Notes under the pieces: model-generated
What the model was told of the DNA's origin: nothing
Database searches by the model: none
What the model saw: only the letters and a program-made list of their open reading frames with translations
Position numbers and translations under genes: made by a program
In this document: piece after piece, positions 1-9,383 of the stretch
Position numbering within the stretch: the stretch's first letter is position 1
How the letters are laid out: every line of letters begins with the position of its first letter
Source of the DNA: Acinetobacter schindleri CIP 107287
GTDB lineage: Bacteria > Pseudomonadota > Gammaproteobacteria > Pseudomonadales > Moraxellaceae
Direction: 5' to 3'
NCBI RefSeq assembly: GCF_000368625.1
Contig: NZ_KB849576.1
Coordinates: forward strand, 977,297 to 1,041,296
DNA length: 64,000 nucleotides

Positions 1-153
1 CAGCAAGTGGTTGATCAGACCATTGACCGTACTTTCATGGGACGCTACGGTACGATTCAGGAGCAAGTGAATGCGATTGTATTCTTGGCTTCGGATGAAT
101 CATCTTATATAACAGGTACAGTGGTACCGGTCGGTGGTGGTGATCAGGGCTAA
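1..153 (+). CDS. benD: C-terminal end of an SDR dehydrogenase, probably BenD (partial)
   Basis: This is the last 50 codons of a gene that starts before the window, read in frame 1 to a TAA. The residues include the SDR tail pattern FLASDESSYITGT followed by VVPVGGGDQG, the usual C-terminal end of classical short-chain dehydrogenases. BenD oxidises and decarboxylates benzoate cis-diol to catechol. The assignment to BenD rests on position: benE follows 58 bases later and the cat genes after that, matching the benABCDE arrangement of Acinetobacter. From the tail alone another SDR, such as a 3-hydroxybutyrate dehydrogenase, cannot be excluded. Confidence 0.7.
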   Translation, partial: QQVVDQTIDRTFMGRYGTIQEQVNAIVFLASDESSYITGTVVPVGGGDQG

Positions 154-211
154 TCCTGATCATCACGATTTTTAACAGGCTCATGGTTCGACGCAAGGAG
201 GCACATCACCA

Positions 212-1432
212 ATGAACACCCTGTTTCAGACATTAAAAAATGATTGGTCAATTTCAGCAACTGTTGCAGGATTTTTAGCAGTGCTGATCTCCTATTCGGG
301 GCCACTGATCATTTTTTTCCAGGCGGCACAGCAAGCTCAAGTTTCCCCGGACATGATGATTTCATGGATTTGGGGAATTTCTATTGGTGCTGCGCTAGCA
401 GGTATCTTTTTATCCATTAAATACAAAATACCTGTCGTCACCGCCTGGTCTGCGCCCGGAACGGCTTTATTAGTCACGCTGTTTCCCGATATTTCGCTCA
501 ATGAAGCGGTTGCTGCCTATATCACCTCTGCTGTGGTGATTTTTTTCATTGGGATCACCGGTTATTTCGACAAATTGCTGTCCTGGATTCCTCAGGAAGT
601 GGCTGCCGGGATGATGGCGGGGATTTTACTGCAGTTTGGTTTAGGGTTGTTTACCGCGACCGATACCATGCCCTATATCGTCTTTGGCATGCTGGCGGTA
701 TTTTTACTGGCCAAGCGTTTCAGTCCACGCTATGCCATGGTCTGGGTGCTGGTTGCTGGTGTGGTTTTAAGCATGCTCCTGGGCAAGATTAACCCGGTCA
801 CGGCAGATTTCAGTCTGGCGATTCCGCAATTTATTGCACCGGAATGGACCTGGAGTTCCACCCTGAATCTGGCCCTTCCCCTTATTCTGGTCAGTCTCTC
901 TGGCCAGTTTTTACCGGGAATGGCGATTATCAAACTCAGTGGTTATGACATGCCAGCCAAGCCGATTATTAGTGCAACCAGTATTGCCTCGCTTGCAGTC
1001 GCCTGTGTGGGGGGTATTACCATCGTACTGGCCTCGATCACAGCTGCATTGTGTTTAGGCAAAGACGCACATGAGCTAAAAGAAAAGCGTTATATCGCCG
1101 GTGTGGCGAATGGGCTTTTTTATATTTTGGGCGGCTTATTTGCCGGCAGCATTGTCATGCTGTTTAGCCTGATGCCCAAAGAACTCATTGCAGCTTTGGC
1201 AGGACTGGCATTACTGGGTGCGATTGCTACCAACATTTCCGTGGCCATGGGCAAAGAATCACAACGTGATGCAGCATTGATCACCTTTTTAGCGACTGCT
1301 TCCGGCATGCATTTCTTAGGACTGAGTTCAGTCTTTTGGGGAATTTGCATTGGCTTGGTCGCACATTTTCTGCTGTCACAGAAAAACCGTAACGCAGTTC
1401 CGGTTACAGCATCAGATTCAAAACGAGTTTAA
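212..1432 (+). CDS. benE: Benzoate/H+ symporter, BenE family
   Basis: A 406-residue polytopic inner-membrane protein of the length and composition of the BenE family, with about eleven or twelve hydrophobic segments. Recognisable family features are an early SYSGPL stretch, the TAWSAPGTALL segment and the WIPQEVAAGMMAGILLQFG segment. It would import benzoate for the Ben dioxygenase and BenD. AAGGAGG lies just before the ATG. It follows the benD end closely and precedes catI by 37 bases, so co-transcription is likely. The C-terminal tail is polar and poorly conserved in kind. Confidence 0.9.
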   Translation: MNTLFQTLKNDWSISATVAGFLAVLISYSGPLIIFFQAAQQAQVSPDMMISWIWGISIGAALAGIFLSIKYKIPVVTAWSAPGTALLVTLFPDISLNEAVAAYITSAVVIFFIGITGYFDKLLSWIPQEVAAGMMAGILLQFGLGLFTATDTMPYIVFGMLAVFLLAKRFSPRYAMVWVLVAGVVLSMLLGKINPVTADFSLAIPQFIAPEWTWSSTLNLALPLILVSLSGQFLPGMAIIKLSGYDMPAKPIISATSIASLAVACVGGITIVLASITAALCLGKDAHELKEKRYIAGVANGLFYILGGLFAGSIVMLFSLMPKELIAALAGLALLGAIATNISVAMGKESQRDAALITFLATASGMHFLGLSSVFWGICIGLVAHFLLSQKNRNAVPVTASDSKRV

Positions 1433-1469
1433 AGACATCCATCAGTTTAGGATATGTAAGGACCAGATT

Positions 1470-2141
1470 ATGATAGATAAAAGTTCATTATCATTGAAAG
1501 AAGCACTCTCCCAGATCAAGGACGGTTCTACCATTATGATCGGTGGTTTCGGTACAGCGGGTCAGCCTGCTGAACTGATTGATGGTCTGATCGAATTGGG
1601 TATTAAAAACCTGATTATTGTCAACAATAATGCCGGTAATGGCGATTACGGTCTGGCGAAACTGCTTAAAGCGGGCGCTGTGCGTAAAATTATCTGTTCT
1701 TTCCCGCGTCAGTCTGATTCCTGGGTATTTGACGAACTCTATCGTGCAGGCAAGATCGAACTGGAACTGGTGCCGCAAGGTAATCTGGCTTGCCGTATTC
1801 AGGCGGCTGGTATGGGCTTAGGTCCAATCTATACCCCTACCGGTTTTGGTACTTTGCTGGCTGAAGGCAAACCGACCATGAACTATGAGGGTAAAGACTA
1901 CGTTTTAGAAAATCCAATTAAAGCTGACTTTGCTTTAATTAAGGCCCATCAGGGCGACCGTTGGGGCAATCTAGTGTACCGTAAATCTGCACGTAACTTC
2001 GGCCCAATCATGGCAATGGCAGCAGATGTGACGATTGCTCAAGTTTCTGAAGTGGTTGAACTGGGTGCACTGGATCCAGAGCACATCATCACCCCGGGAA
2101 TTTTTGTTCAACACGTTGTTCAAGTTAAACCTGCACAATAA
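1470..2141 (+). CDS. catI: 3-oxoadipate CoA-transferase subunit A
   Basis: The alpha subunit of succinyl-CoA:3-oxoadipate CoA-transferase, 223 residues, which with CatJ transfers CoA from succinyl-CoA to 3-oxoadipate. The class I CoA-transferase signature is visible near the N-terminus as IMIGGFGTAGQPAELI, followed by the glycine-rich NNNAGNGDYG segment. The frame stays open upstream into benE, but the ATG at 1470 has AAGGA ten bases ahead and gives the normal family length, so I chose it. The next gene, catJ, is 19 bases downstream. Neighbouring catJ, catF and catD place it in the beta-ketoadipate pathway, the catechol branch (catI) rather than pcaI because it sits with ben genes. Confidence 0.9.
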   Translation: MIDKSSLSLKEALSQIKDGSTIMIGGFGTAGQPAELIDGLIELGIKNLIIVNNNAGNGDYGLAKLLKAGAVRKIICSFPRQSDSWVFDELYRAGKIELELVPQGNLACRIQAAGMGLGPIYTPTGFGTLLAEGKPTMNYEGKDYVLENPIKADFALIKAHQGDRWGNLVYRKSARNFGPIMAMAADVTIAQVSEVVELGALDPEHIITPGIFVQHVVQVKPAQ

Positions 2142-2160
2142 TTGGCATCGGAGATAAATA

Positions 2161-2817
2161 ATGAGCTATAGCAAACTGACCCGTGACCAGATCGCTGAAC
2201 GTGTGGCACAAGATATTCCTGATGGTGCTTATGTGAACCTGGGTATCGGCCTGCCAACCAAAATTTCCAGCTACCTGCCAAGCGATAAAGATGTCTTTCT
2301 GCATTCTGAAAATGGCCTGCTGGCTTTCGGTCCTCCTCCTGCTGAAGAAGACCGCGATCCTGAACTGATTAATGCTGGTAAAGAATTCGTGACCTTACTT
2401 GAAGGCGGTTCTTTCTTCCATCACGGCGATTCTTTCGCGATGATGCGTGGCGGTCACTTAGACATCGCCGTACTGGGTGCTTTCCAGGTGGCTGAAAATG
2501 GTGACTTGGCGAATTGGCATACTGGCGCACCAGATGCAATTCCTGCAGTCGGCGGTGCAATGGATCTGGCTGTGGGTGCCAAGAAAGTTTTCATCACCAC
2601 AGATCATGTGACTAAAAAAGGTGAGCCAAAAATCGTAGCTGAACTGTCTTATCCTGCGACTGGCCTAAAATGTGTCGACCGCATTTATACCGACCTGTGT
2701 GTGATTGATGTCACGCCTGAAGGGATGAAAGTGATTGAGAAAGTCGAAGGTCTGTCATTTGAAGAATTGCAGTCATTGACCGGTGCCAAACTGATTGATG
2801 CGACTCAATCAAATTAA
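2161..2817 (+). CDS. catJ: 3-oxoadipate CoA-transferase subunit B
   Basis: The beta subunit (218 residues) of 3-oxoadipate CoA-transferase. The active-site glutamate motif of class I CoA-transferases is seen as LHSENGLLAFGPPP, and the N-terminus has the typical YVNLGIGLPTKISSYLP. GGAGATAA lies just upstream of the ATG. It works as a heteromer with the product of catI immediately upstream. The gene is followed by a palindromic repeat element before catF, which may shape mRNA stability between the two. Confidence 0.93.
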   Translation: MSYSKLTRDQIAERVAQDIPDGAYVNLGIGLPTKISSYLPSDKDVFLHSENGLLAFGPPPAEEDRDPELINAGKEFVTLLEGGSFFHHGDSFAMMRGGHLDIAVLGAFQVAENGDLANWHTGAPDAIPAVGGAMDLAVGAKKVFITTDHVTKKGEPKIVAELSYPATGLKCVDRIYTDLCVIDVTPEGMKVIEKVEGLSFEELQSLTGAKLIDATQSN

Positions 2818-2821
2818 GGGG

Positions 2822-2918
2822 AAGTCCCTCCTTTATTAAAGGAGGGATTTAGGGAGGATTTGAGGATTAAAACTACTTCATTAAATCCCTCCCAACCTCC
2901 CTTTAAAAAGGGAGGAGT
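2822..2918. repeat. Palindromic REP-like element in the catJ-catF spacer
   Basis: The spacer holds two short hairpins, TCCCTCCTTT-N-AAAGGAGGGA and CCTCCCTTTAAAAAGGGAGG, which are themselves arranged head to head: the right half of the first (AAAGGAGGGATTTAGGGAGG) is nearly complementary to the left half of the second (AAATCCCTCCCAACCTCCC). The same motif family recurs at 4171, 7249 and 9740. The element is probably a mobile or replicated REP/MITE-like sequence; it has no coding capacity. Confidence 0.8.
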
Positions 2919-2950
2919 TTTCTTCTTTTAAATATGTGAGCAAATACACA

Positions 2951-4156
2951 ATGAAAAACGCATATATTATCGATGCCATCCGTACTCCATTCGGCCGTTA
3001 TGCCGGTGGCCTCGCGCCTGTCCGTGCAGATGACTTAGGTGCTTTGCCAATCAAAGCCTTGATGGAACGCAATCCATCAGTGAACTGGGAACAGGTTGAT
3101 GACGTGATTTATGGCTGTGCCAACCAGGCCGGTGAAGACAACCGTAACATCGGTCGCATGTCATCCCTGCTTGCAGGTGTGCCTTATCAGGTGCCGGCAA
3201 CGACCGTGAACCGTCTGTGTGGTTCATCGATGGATGCAGTCGCGATGGCAGCACGGGCGATTAAAGCGGGTGAAGCCCATCTGATTATTGCCGGTGGTGT
3301 AGAAAGCATGTCGCGTGCCCCATTCGTGATGGGCAAGTCAGAAACAGCGTATGGCCGTAGCCAGAAGATTGAAGACACTACCATGGGCTGGCGTTTCATC
3401 AATCCGAAACTGAAAGAAATGTACGGCGTAGAAACCATGCCACAAACTGCTGAAAATCTGGCGGAGCAGTTCAATATCAACCGTGAAGACCAGGATAAGT
3501 TTGCCCTGACCAGCCAGCAACGTACCGCAGCAGCGCAGGCCAATGGTTTCTTTAAGAATGAAATCGTACCTGTGGTGATTCCGCAGCGTAAAGGCGATGC
3601 AGTGGTTGTCGATACCGATGAACATCCACGTGCTTCAACTACCGCAGAAGCATTGGCGAAACTGAAACCAGTGGTTAAAGCAGACGGTACGGTAACGGCG
3701 GGGAATGCATCGGGTATTAATGATGGTGCAGCTGCCCTGTTGATCGCATCTGATGAAGCGATTGCTCAACACGGCCTAAAACCGCGTGCCAAAATTATTG
3801 GTTCTACTGTTGTGGGTGTTGAACCACGCATCATGGGCTTTGGTCCCGCACCGGCCATCAAGAAACTGTTGGCACAAACCGGTCTGACTTTAGAGCAGAT
3901 GGATGTGATCGAACTGAATGAGGCTTTTGCAGCACAAGCTTTAGCCTGTACCCGCGACTTAGGCATTGAAGATGGCTCGGAAAAAGTCAATCCGAATGGT
4001 GGTGCAATTGCTTTAGGTCATCCACTCGGTGCATCTGGCGCGCGTCTTGTGACGACTGCACTCAACCAACTGGAACAAACTGGCGGTAAATACGGTCTTT
4101 GTTCAATGTGTATTGGTGTCGGTCAAGGCATCGCTTTGATTATTGAACGTATTTAA
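2951..4156 (+). CDS. catF: 3-oxoadipyl-CoA thiolase
   Basis: Catalyses thiolytic cleavage of 3-oxoadipyl-CoA to succinyl-CoA and acetyl-CoA, the last step of the beta-ketoadipate pathway. The 401-residue protein has thiolase landmarks: the nucleophilic cysteine in [13 protein letters not shown], the NEAFAAQA segment, the [16 protein letters not shown] histidine motif and the C-terminal [10 protein letters not shown] cysteine motif. The frame also opens five codons earlier at a GTG (2936), but [15 protein letters not shown] is the usual family N-terminus, so the ATG at 2951 is preferred; neither start has a strong ribosome site. It lies between two repeat elements. Confidence 0.92.
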   Translation: MKNAYIIDAIRTPFGRYAGGLAPVRADDLGALPIKALMERNPSVNWEQVDDVIYGCANQAGEDNRNIGRMSSLLAGVPYQVPATTVNRLCGSSMDAVAMAARAIKAGEAHLIIAGGVESMSRAPFVMGKSETAYGRSQKIEDTTMGWRFINPKLKEMYGVETMPQTAENLAEQFNINREDQDKFALTSQQRTAAAQANGFFKNEIVPVVIPQRKGDAVVVDTDEHPRASTTAEALAKLKPVVKADGTVTAGNASGINDGAAALLIASDEAIAQHGLKPRAKIIGSTVVGVEPRIMGFGPAPAIKKLLAQTGLTLEQMDVIELNEAFAAQALACTRDLGIEDGSEKVNPNGGAIALGHPLGASGARLVTTALNQLEQTGGKYGLCSMCIGVGQGIALIIERI

Positions 4157-4170
4157 TTATTAAATGCTCT

Positions 4171-4217
4171 CTCGATCCTCCTTTCGTAAAGGAGGGATTG
4201 AGGGAAGATGAAGGATT
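4171..4217. repeat. Palindromic REP-like element in the catF-catD spacer
   Basis: ATCCTCCTTT-CGT-AAAGGAGGGAT forms a nearly perfect hairpin at 4175-4198, followed by GAGGGAAGATGAAGGAT. It belongs to the same family as the elements at 2822, 7249 and 9740. The AAGGAT at the end of the element is at a good distance from the catD start, so the repeat appears to supply the ribosome binding site. Confidence 0.75.
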
Positions 4218-4223
4218 TAAAAA

Positions 4224-5003
4224 ATGCCAACATTTACATCGAATGATGCACAGATCAACTACCAGACCTTTGGTGATGCATCTAAGCCAGCCTTGATTTT
4301 TTCTAATTCACTGGGCACCAAATTCAGCATGTGGCAACCACAAATTGAATTTTTCCAGCAAGATTATTTTGTAGTGTGTTATGACACTCGCGGTCATGGG
4401 GCTTCATCTGCACCGCAAGGTCCGTATAGCCTTGATCAACTGGGTCAAGATGTTGTAAACCTACTTGATCATTTAAAAATTGAGAAAGCTGCGTTCTGTG
4501 GTATTTCAATGGGTGGTTTAACCGGTCAATGGTTAGCAATCAACAAGCCCGAACGTTTTAGCCACGTGATTATCTGCAATACTGCTGCCAAGATTGGTCA
4601 GGAACAGGCCTGGAATGACCGTGCCGCGCTGGTGCGTGAACAAGCTTTACAACCGATCGCATCGACAGCAGCATCACGCTGGTTTACCGATCCCTTTATC
4701 CAGAGCAACGCAGCGATAGTTGCAGAGCTTTCAAACGACCTTGGAGCTGGCAGCCCGGAAGGTTATGCGAGTTGCTGCGAAGCTTTGGCTAAGGCGGATT
4801 TACGCGAACAGATCAAAACCATTTCTGTGCCGGTACTGATTGTGGCTGGTCAGCAAGACCCTGTGACAACCGTTGCAGATGGTCAAGCCATGCAAGCTGA
4901 AATTGCACAAAGCCAGTTGTTTGAAATCAATGCATCGCATATTTCAAATATTGAACAACCTGATGCTTTTAATCAGGCAGTGCAAAAATTTATTGCAGCT
5001 TAA
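4224..5003 (+). CDS. catD: 3-oxoadipate enol-lactonase
   Basis: Hydrolyses beta-ketoadipate enol-lactone to 3-oxoadipate, the substrate of CatIJ. The 259-residue protein is a single alpha/beta-hydrolase domain. The nucleophile elbow is FCGISMGG with Ser95; the acid is in VAGQQDPVTT and the histidine in NASHISNIEQP. It closes the benE-catIJFD run and is followed by a clear terminator. Expression probably follows BenM/CatM control from upstream promoters outside the window, which is an inference from related Acinetobacter clusters. Confidence 0.92.
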   Translation: MPTFTSNDAQINYQTFGDASKPALIFSNSLGTKFSMWQPQIEFFQQDYFVVCYDTRGHGASSAPQGPYSLDQLGQDVVNLLDHLKIEKAAFCGISMGGLTGQWLAINKPERFSHVIICNTAAKIGQEQAWNDRAALVREQALQPIASTAASRWFTDPFIQSNAAIVAELSNDLGAGSPEGYASCCEALAKADLREQIKTISVPVLIVAGQQDPVTTVADGQAMQAEIAQSQLFEINASHISNIEQPDAFNQAVQKFIAA

Positions 5004-5023
5004 AAGCCCATTGTAATAATAGA

Positions 5024-5051
5024 AAAGCCACTGTTCATCAGTGGCTTTTTT
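5024..5051 (+). terminator. Rho-independent terminator after catD
   Basis: AAGCCACTG-TTCAT-CAGTGGCTT is followed by a run of T on the plus strand, 20 bases after the catD stop. It ends the ben/cat transcript. Confidence 0.9.
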
Positions 5052-5072
5052 CTGGAACATATAAAATAAAAA

Positions 5073-5960
5073 CTAGGCCCAGATCACTAAAATTGCCGCA
5101 ATCACCACCAGCACCAGTCCCCAATGTTCAGCCTTGGCCAGTTTATCTTTAAAGAAATACGCCGAGATCAGCATACTAAATAAAATCTCGATCTGCCCTA
5201 AGGTTTTCACCACCGGTACACTCATCATGCTCATGGCAGTAAACCAACCAAGGGAGGCTGTGAAACTACAAAAGCCTACTTTCATAGTCAGTCCCATACG
5301 TTCGCGCATAGCGACGAGTGTTTTACGGCTAAATAGGCTTAGGTAAATGAGCATACTGATGCATTGGAAGCCAATGACTGAAATCAATACCCAAGATGCA
5401 CGGTGTAATACAGGTAAATTAGTTAATTCTAGACTGGCTTCACGAACCAATAATGAAGTAATAGCAAAACAAAGCCCACTACCTACCCCAATCATCAGTG
5501 TTTTAGCAGATAGTCCACTCAGTTGATTACCTTTACTCAGTAAAAATACTGCATAACCGCCAATGAGTACGCCAATCCAGGCTAAGAACGATAAGTGATT
5601 TGATAGAAAAGCCACGCCAATAATCGCGGCTAAGATGGCTTCACTCTTGGCAAGTCCGACACCAATTGCATAATTTTTTTGTTTAAACAGTTGCACCATC
5701 AGTACAGTGGCAAGAATTTGGCTCACTCCTGCAATGAAAATATATATCCAATACTTTGCAGTAAAATGAACTACTTCTATGACTGGGTAAAAATGGTACA
5801 GCAGTTGGATATAGATAAATGCAAGTGGAAAACCAAACAAGAAACGCGCAAGCGTTACACCCCAAACGTCGACAGTTGAACTCAGTTGTTTTTGAAATGC
5901 ATTACGCCATGCCTGCATGAATGCAGCCATTAAGGTAAAGAAGATCCAACTGATTGCCAT
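5073..5960 (-). CDS. EamA/DMT-family transporter
   Basis: A 295-residue integral membrane protein with about ten hydrophobic helices arranged as two EamA-like halves, the hallmark of the drug/metabolite transporter superfamily. The C-terminal half ends in the typical MSVPVVKTLGQIEILFSMLISAYFFKDK helix-pair region, where a peripheral helix precedes the last two membrane spans. The substrate cannot be told from sequence; family members export amino acids, polyamines or metabolites. It ends convergently with the catD terminator and lies downstream of the unknown gene at 6061-7182 on the same strand. Confidence 0.85.
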   Translation of the reverse strand: MAISWIFFTLMAAFMQAWRNAFQKQLSSTVDVWGVTLARFLFGFPLAFIYIQLLYHFYPVIEVVHFTAKYWIYIFIAGVSQILATVLMVQLFKQKNYAIGVGLAKSEAILAAIIGVAFLSNHLSFLAWIGVLIGGYAVFLLSKGNQLSGLSAKTLMIGVGSGLCFAITSLLVREASLELTNLPVLHRASWVLISVIGFQCISMLIYLSLFSRKTLVAMRERMGLTMKVGFCSFTASLGWFTAMSMMSVPVVKTLGQIEILFSMLISAYFFKDKLAKAEHWGLVLVVIAAILVIWA

Positions 5961-6060
5961 GTCTCATCTGCTGTTAGGTTAAAAGTGAAATAATTTTAAG
6001 CCTTTGCAGATGAGATGACTAATTAAAAAAGGGTTTGAAGTTGATAGCGGAAAGTTTGGA

Positions 6061-7182
6061 TTACCTTCTAAATTCACTCACTAATTTGGCAAGTTGTTCT
6101 ATGCCATCAAAAGTGGTGGGAATTTTATCGTCTGATGAAACTAATGGTGAGAAGATAATATTTTCAAATTTCTCAAAACCTGCTTTATTTTTAGCATGCA
6201 ATTTTTCAGAGTCTTCTGCATAGTTATGAATAAACTGACAGAGTGCCATTCGAAGTTCAAGTTGCATCATTTGAGATTGAACTGAACGCACATGTTGCAA
6301 TCCTACTCGAGTAAAATAAAACAGAAACAATATTAATGTCGTAATTGGTATTGCTAAAAACCACATTGATGCTAATTTAGCTTCGTAGCCTGTCAAAATT
6401 AAAATAATGATTGCAATAATTACAGCTAATGGCACACATACTAGGGTAGCTCCAAATTGCGAATAACCTTCTCTTCTTTCTTTTAACTCTAATTTTTTCT
6501 GTTCATAAAGCTCCTTAAAACCTTTATTTAATAAGACAAAATCATAAGTCTGCTTACTTTCTTCTAATTGTTTCTCTAAATCTAAGACTGCTTTATGTTT
6601 AAGTTCAAAGGACTCATTCCATTCATCTACTTTTGAAATAAAGTTATCTATTATTTGGAATTTTTCCTCAGCCTGAATTAACTGAGATTTTTTATACCTA
6701 TCTTCTATAATATTAAAAATAAGATGGTAGATGCTATAACTAATTTTATCTCCTGCATATTTAAAATTATTTATTTTCCATCGACCAACATTTAAATAAT
6801 TTTCAATTAACTCATAAGCTTCCATTTTTTCTAAATTGGGTTTCCGTAATTTATATTCTGTCAAATAAGCAAAAATTATCGAATAGGCAAGTTCAAGCAG
6901 TTGGTTTTCTAAATCATCTATATTTTCATCAAACTTCTTTGCTCCCAAATAACGAGTCATATAATTCATTAGTTGGTGCTTAAAATCAAAAACAGGTAAT
7001 ACAGACACATAAGTACAAATTTCATTTAAGCTTTCACTTTCTACAAAGGCTCTAATTTTTAAAATTTGTTCAGAAAGCGCCCCTCTTAATTCATTTTCAA
7101 AACCAGATGAATATTTCTTAGCAATTTTCCTTATCTCTTTGAAAAATTCTTCGCTCACCTCATCATTTAAATCTAAAACCAT
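6061..7182 (-). CDS. Unknown membrane protein with long helical/coiled-coil region
   Basis: I do not recognise a family. The 373 residues are rich in Lys, Glu, Leu and Ile. Residues about 1-190 look all-helical without membrane spans, about 190-235 form a charged, probably coiled-coil stretch, and about 245-295 contain two hydrophobic helices (LVCVPLAVIIAIIILILTG and MWFLAIPITTLILFLFYF) split by a short loop. The last 80 residues are again helical and soluble. Base composition is clearly more AT-rich than cat or ure genes on either side, and a repeat element lies just upstream, which suggests acquisition. Function is unknown; the layout of a cytosolic helical sensor plus two-helix anchor is shared by several effector-like proteins, but that is only a structural analogy. 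Confidence 0.75.
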   Translation of the reverse strand: MVLDLNDEVSEEFFKEIRKIAKKYSSGFENELRGALSEQILKIRAFVESESLNEICTYVSVLPVFDFKHQLMNYMTRYLGAKKFDENIDDLENQLLELAYSIIFAYLTEYKLRKPNLEKMEAYELIENYLNVGRWKINNFKYAGDKISYSIYHLIFNIIEDRYKKSQLIQAEEKFQIIDNFISKVDEWNESFELKHKAVLDLEKQLEESKQTYDFVLLNKGFKELYEQKKLELKERREGYSQFGATLVCVPLAVIIAIIILILTGYEAKLASMWFLAIPITTLILFLFYFTRVGLQHVRSVQSQMMQLELRMALCQFIHNYAEDSEKLHAKNKAGFEKFENIIFSPLVSSDDKIPTTFDGIEQLAKLVSEFRR

Positions 7183-7248
7183 TTTTTTCCATTTCAGTCA
7201 TATTTTTATTTATACCCATATTCTTTTAAATCAAAAACTAAATCAATA

Positions 7249-7347
7249 CTCTCATCCTAACCTTCTCCCACAGGGAGAAGGAACATAGCAGCAATTAAAT
7301 TAATAAAGTATTTCCCTCTCCTTCTAGGAGAGGGTTAGGGAGAGGTA
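7249..7347. repeat. REP-like palindromic pair between ureC and the unknown gene
   Basis: Two hairpins occur: CCTTCTCCC-ACA-GGGAGAAGG at 7261-7281 and CCCTCTCCTTCTAGGAGAGGG near 7314-7335, flanked by CTCATCCTAA and GGTTAGGGAGAGG, which are complementary to each other. It is the CTCTCC variant of the repeat family seen at 2822. It lies 3' of ureC and 5' of the 6061-7182 gene and may also act as a transcription barrier. Confidence 0.75.
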
Positions 7348-7349
7348 AA

Positions 7350-9050
7350 TCAAAACAAGAAATACCTCTGCGCCATCGGCAACACTTCCGCAGGCTCACA
7401 GGTCAACAACTTCCCATCCGCCCGAACTTCATAAATTTCAGGATCAACTTCCATCACAGGACAGTAAGTATTCAACTTCATATCTTTTTTATGAATATCC
7501 CGTGTGCCTTTACATGGACTAATCAGCTTTTTCAAATCGAGCTTTTCATGTACACCCGCTTCAATTGCCACTTGCGACAAGAAGGTAATACAAGTGTTAT
7601 GCACACCACGGGCATTTGCTCCAAACATCGGACGATAATGCACAGGCTGCGGTGTTGGAATAGACGCATTAATATCGCCCATTGGCGCAGCTGCAATCAT
7701 CCCACCTTTAATAATCATCGACGGTTTAACGCCAAAAAATGCAGGCTTCCATAAGATTAAATCGGCAAGTTTACCTACTTCCACCGAACCAATTTCATGA
7801 CTCAAACCATGGGTAATGGCAGGGTTAATCGTATATTTGGCGATATAACGCTTTACACGATTATTATCATGCGTGGCATTGTCACCTTCTAAAGGTCCAC
7901 GCTGCACTTTCATTTTATGTGCCGTTTGCCACGTGCGAATCACGACTTCACCGACACGCCCCATTGCTTGCGAGTCTGATGACATCATGGCAATCGCACC
8001 CAAATCCTGCAAAATATCTTCCGCTGCAATAGTTTCACGGCGAATACGACTTTCCGCAAATGCCACATCTTCAGAAATTGCAGGGTCTAAATGATGGCAC
8101 ACCATCAACATATCCAAATGTTCATCAATCGTATTGATGGTATATGGACGGGTTGGGTTGGTCGAAGATGGTAATACGTTCGGCTGACCAATAGCTTTTA
8201 AAATATCAGGCGCATGTCCGCCACCAGCGCCTTCGGTATGGTAGGTATGAATAGTACGGTTTTTAAATGCTGCCAAAGTTTCTTCTAGAAAGCCGCTTTC
8301 ATTTAGTGTGTCTGTATGAATCGCCACCTGTACATCATACTGATCTGCGACGGTTAAGCAGTTATCAATAGCTGCTGGCGTTGAACCCCAATCTTCATGC
8401 AGTTTTAAACCCACCACACCTGCACGTATTTGCTCGGCAATCGGTTCAGGTTGACTTAAATTGCCTTTACCGAGTAAACCAATATTCATCGGTAAATCGT
8501 CAATGGCTTGTAGCATGGTCGAAATATGCCACGGCCCTGGTGTGACTGTGGTTGCTGATGTGCCTGCCGCAGGTCCTGTACCACCGCCAATCATGGTGGT
8601 CACACCTGACATCAAAGCGGTTTCCACCTGTTGCGGGCAAATCCAATGAATATGCGTATCGACACCACCTGCCGTTAAAATCTGCCCCTCACCTGCAATG
8701 ACTTCGGTTGCAGCACCCAATGGAATAGTAATATCAGGCTGAATATCAGGGTTGCCTGCTTTACCAATTTTCCAGATGCGGCCATTTTTCAAACCAACAT
8801 CTGCTTTGACAATACCCCACCAATCGACAATCAGCGCATTGGTAATCACAGTATCAGCAACGTCATCGGCTAAAAGCTGAGATTGCCCCATTCCATCACG
8901 AATGACTTTACCGCCACCAAATTTAACCTCTTCCCCATAAGTGGTGAGGTCTTGTTCCACTTCAATAAACAGTTCGGTGTCGGCTAAACGAACACGATCG
9001 CCAACTGTTGGACCAAACATTTCCGCATAAGCGCGGCGTGACATTTTCAT
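7350..9050 (-). CDS. ureC: Urease subunit alpha (catalytic)
   Basis: The nickel-containing catalytic subunit that hydrolyses urea to ammonia and carbamate. All active-site residues are present in the 566-residue protein: His133 and His135 in DTHIHWICP, the carbamylated Lys216 in GLKLHEDWG, His245, His271, the flap Cys318-His319 in MVCHHLD and Asp359 in SSDSQAMG. Length is normal. It follows ureB by 15 bases on the minus strand and is the last gene of the urease run. An AAGGA lies upstream of the chosen ATG. Confidence 0.97.
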   Translation of the reverse strand: MKMSRRAYAEMFGPTVGDRVRLADTELFIEVEQDLTTYGEEVKFGGGKVIRDGMGQSQLLADDVADTVITNALIVDWWGIVKADVGLKNGRIWKIGKAGNPDIQPDITIPLGAATEVIAGEGQILTAGGVDTHIHWICPQQVETALMSGVTTMIGGGTGPAAGTSATTVTPGPWHISTMLQAIDDLPMNIGLLGKGNLSQPEPIAEQIRAGVVGLKLHEDWGSTPAAIDNCLTVADQYDVQVAIHTDTLNESGFLEETLAAFKNRTIHTYHTEGAGGGHAPDILKAIGQPNVLPSSTNPTRPYTINTIDEHLDMLMVCHHLDPAISEDVAFAESRIRRETIAAEDILQDLGAIAMMSSDSQAMGRVGEVVIRTWQTAHKMKVQRGPLEGDNATHDNNRVKRYIAKYTINPAITHGLSHEIGSVEVGKLADLILWKPAFFGVKPSMIIKGGMIAAAPMGDINASIPTPQPVHYRPMFGANARGVHNTCITFLSQVAIEAGVHEKLDLKKLISPCKGTRDIHKKDMKLNTYCPVMEVDPEIYEVRADGKLLTCEPAEVLPMAQRYFLF

Positions 9051-9065
9051 TTTATAAGTATTCCT

Positions 9066-9374
9066 TTAGTCCAACTTGCCCATGACCCGACCTGCAAAGC
9101 CATACACTTCACGCTTACCGGCTAAAGCCACCAATTCAATATCACGGCTTTGTCCAGGCTCAAATCGAACGGCTGTTCCTGCTGCAATATTTAAGCGATA
9201 GCCATGAGCTTTTTCGCGGTCAAATTGCAAAGCATCATTGGCCTCGGCAAAGTGAAAATGTGAACCCACCTGAATCGGACGATCACCCGCATTGGCCACG
9301 GTCATCCTTAAGGTTTGTCTGCCCACATTCATTTCAATATCAGTATCTGGCGTAAAAATTTCACCCGGAATCAT
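9066..9374 (-). CDS. ureB: Urease subunit beta
   Basis: A 102-residue structural subunit of urease with the family start MIPGEIF and the conserved [17 protein letters not shown] segment. GGAG precedes the ATG at a good distance. It assembles with UreA and UreC into the trimer of heterotrimers. It is separated by nine bases from ureA and by fifteen from ureC, so the three are translated from one message. Confidence 0.96.
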   Translation of the reverse strand: MIPGEIFTPDTDIEMNVGRQTLRMTVANAGDRPIQVGSHFHFAEANDALQFDREKAHGYRLNIAAGTAVRFEPGQSRDIELVALAGKREVYGFAGRVMGKLD

Positions 9375-9383
9375 ATGATGCTC

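Noticed and set aside
1..153. 3-hydroxybutyrate dehydrogenase instead of BenD
   Set aside because: The tail fits both, but the benE and cat neighbours make BenD the better choice.
3187..3625. Overlapping minus-strand frames inside catF
   Set aside because: catF is intact and strongly conserved in motif; the antisense frames show no domain.
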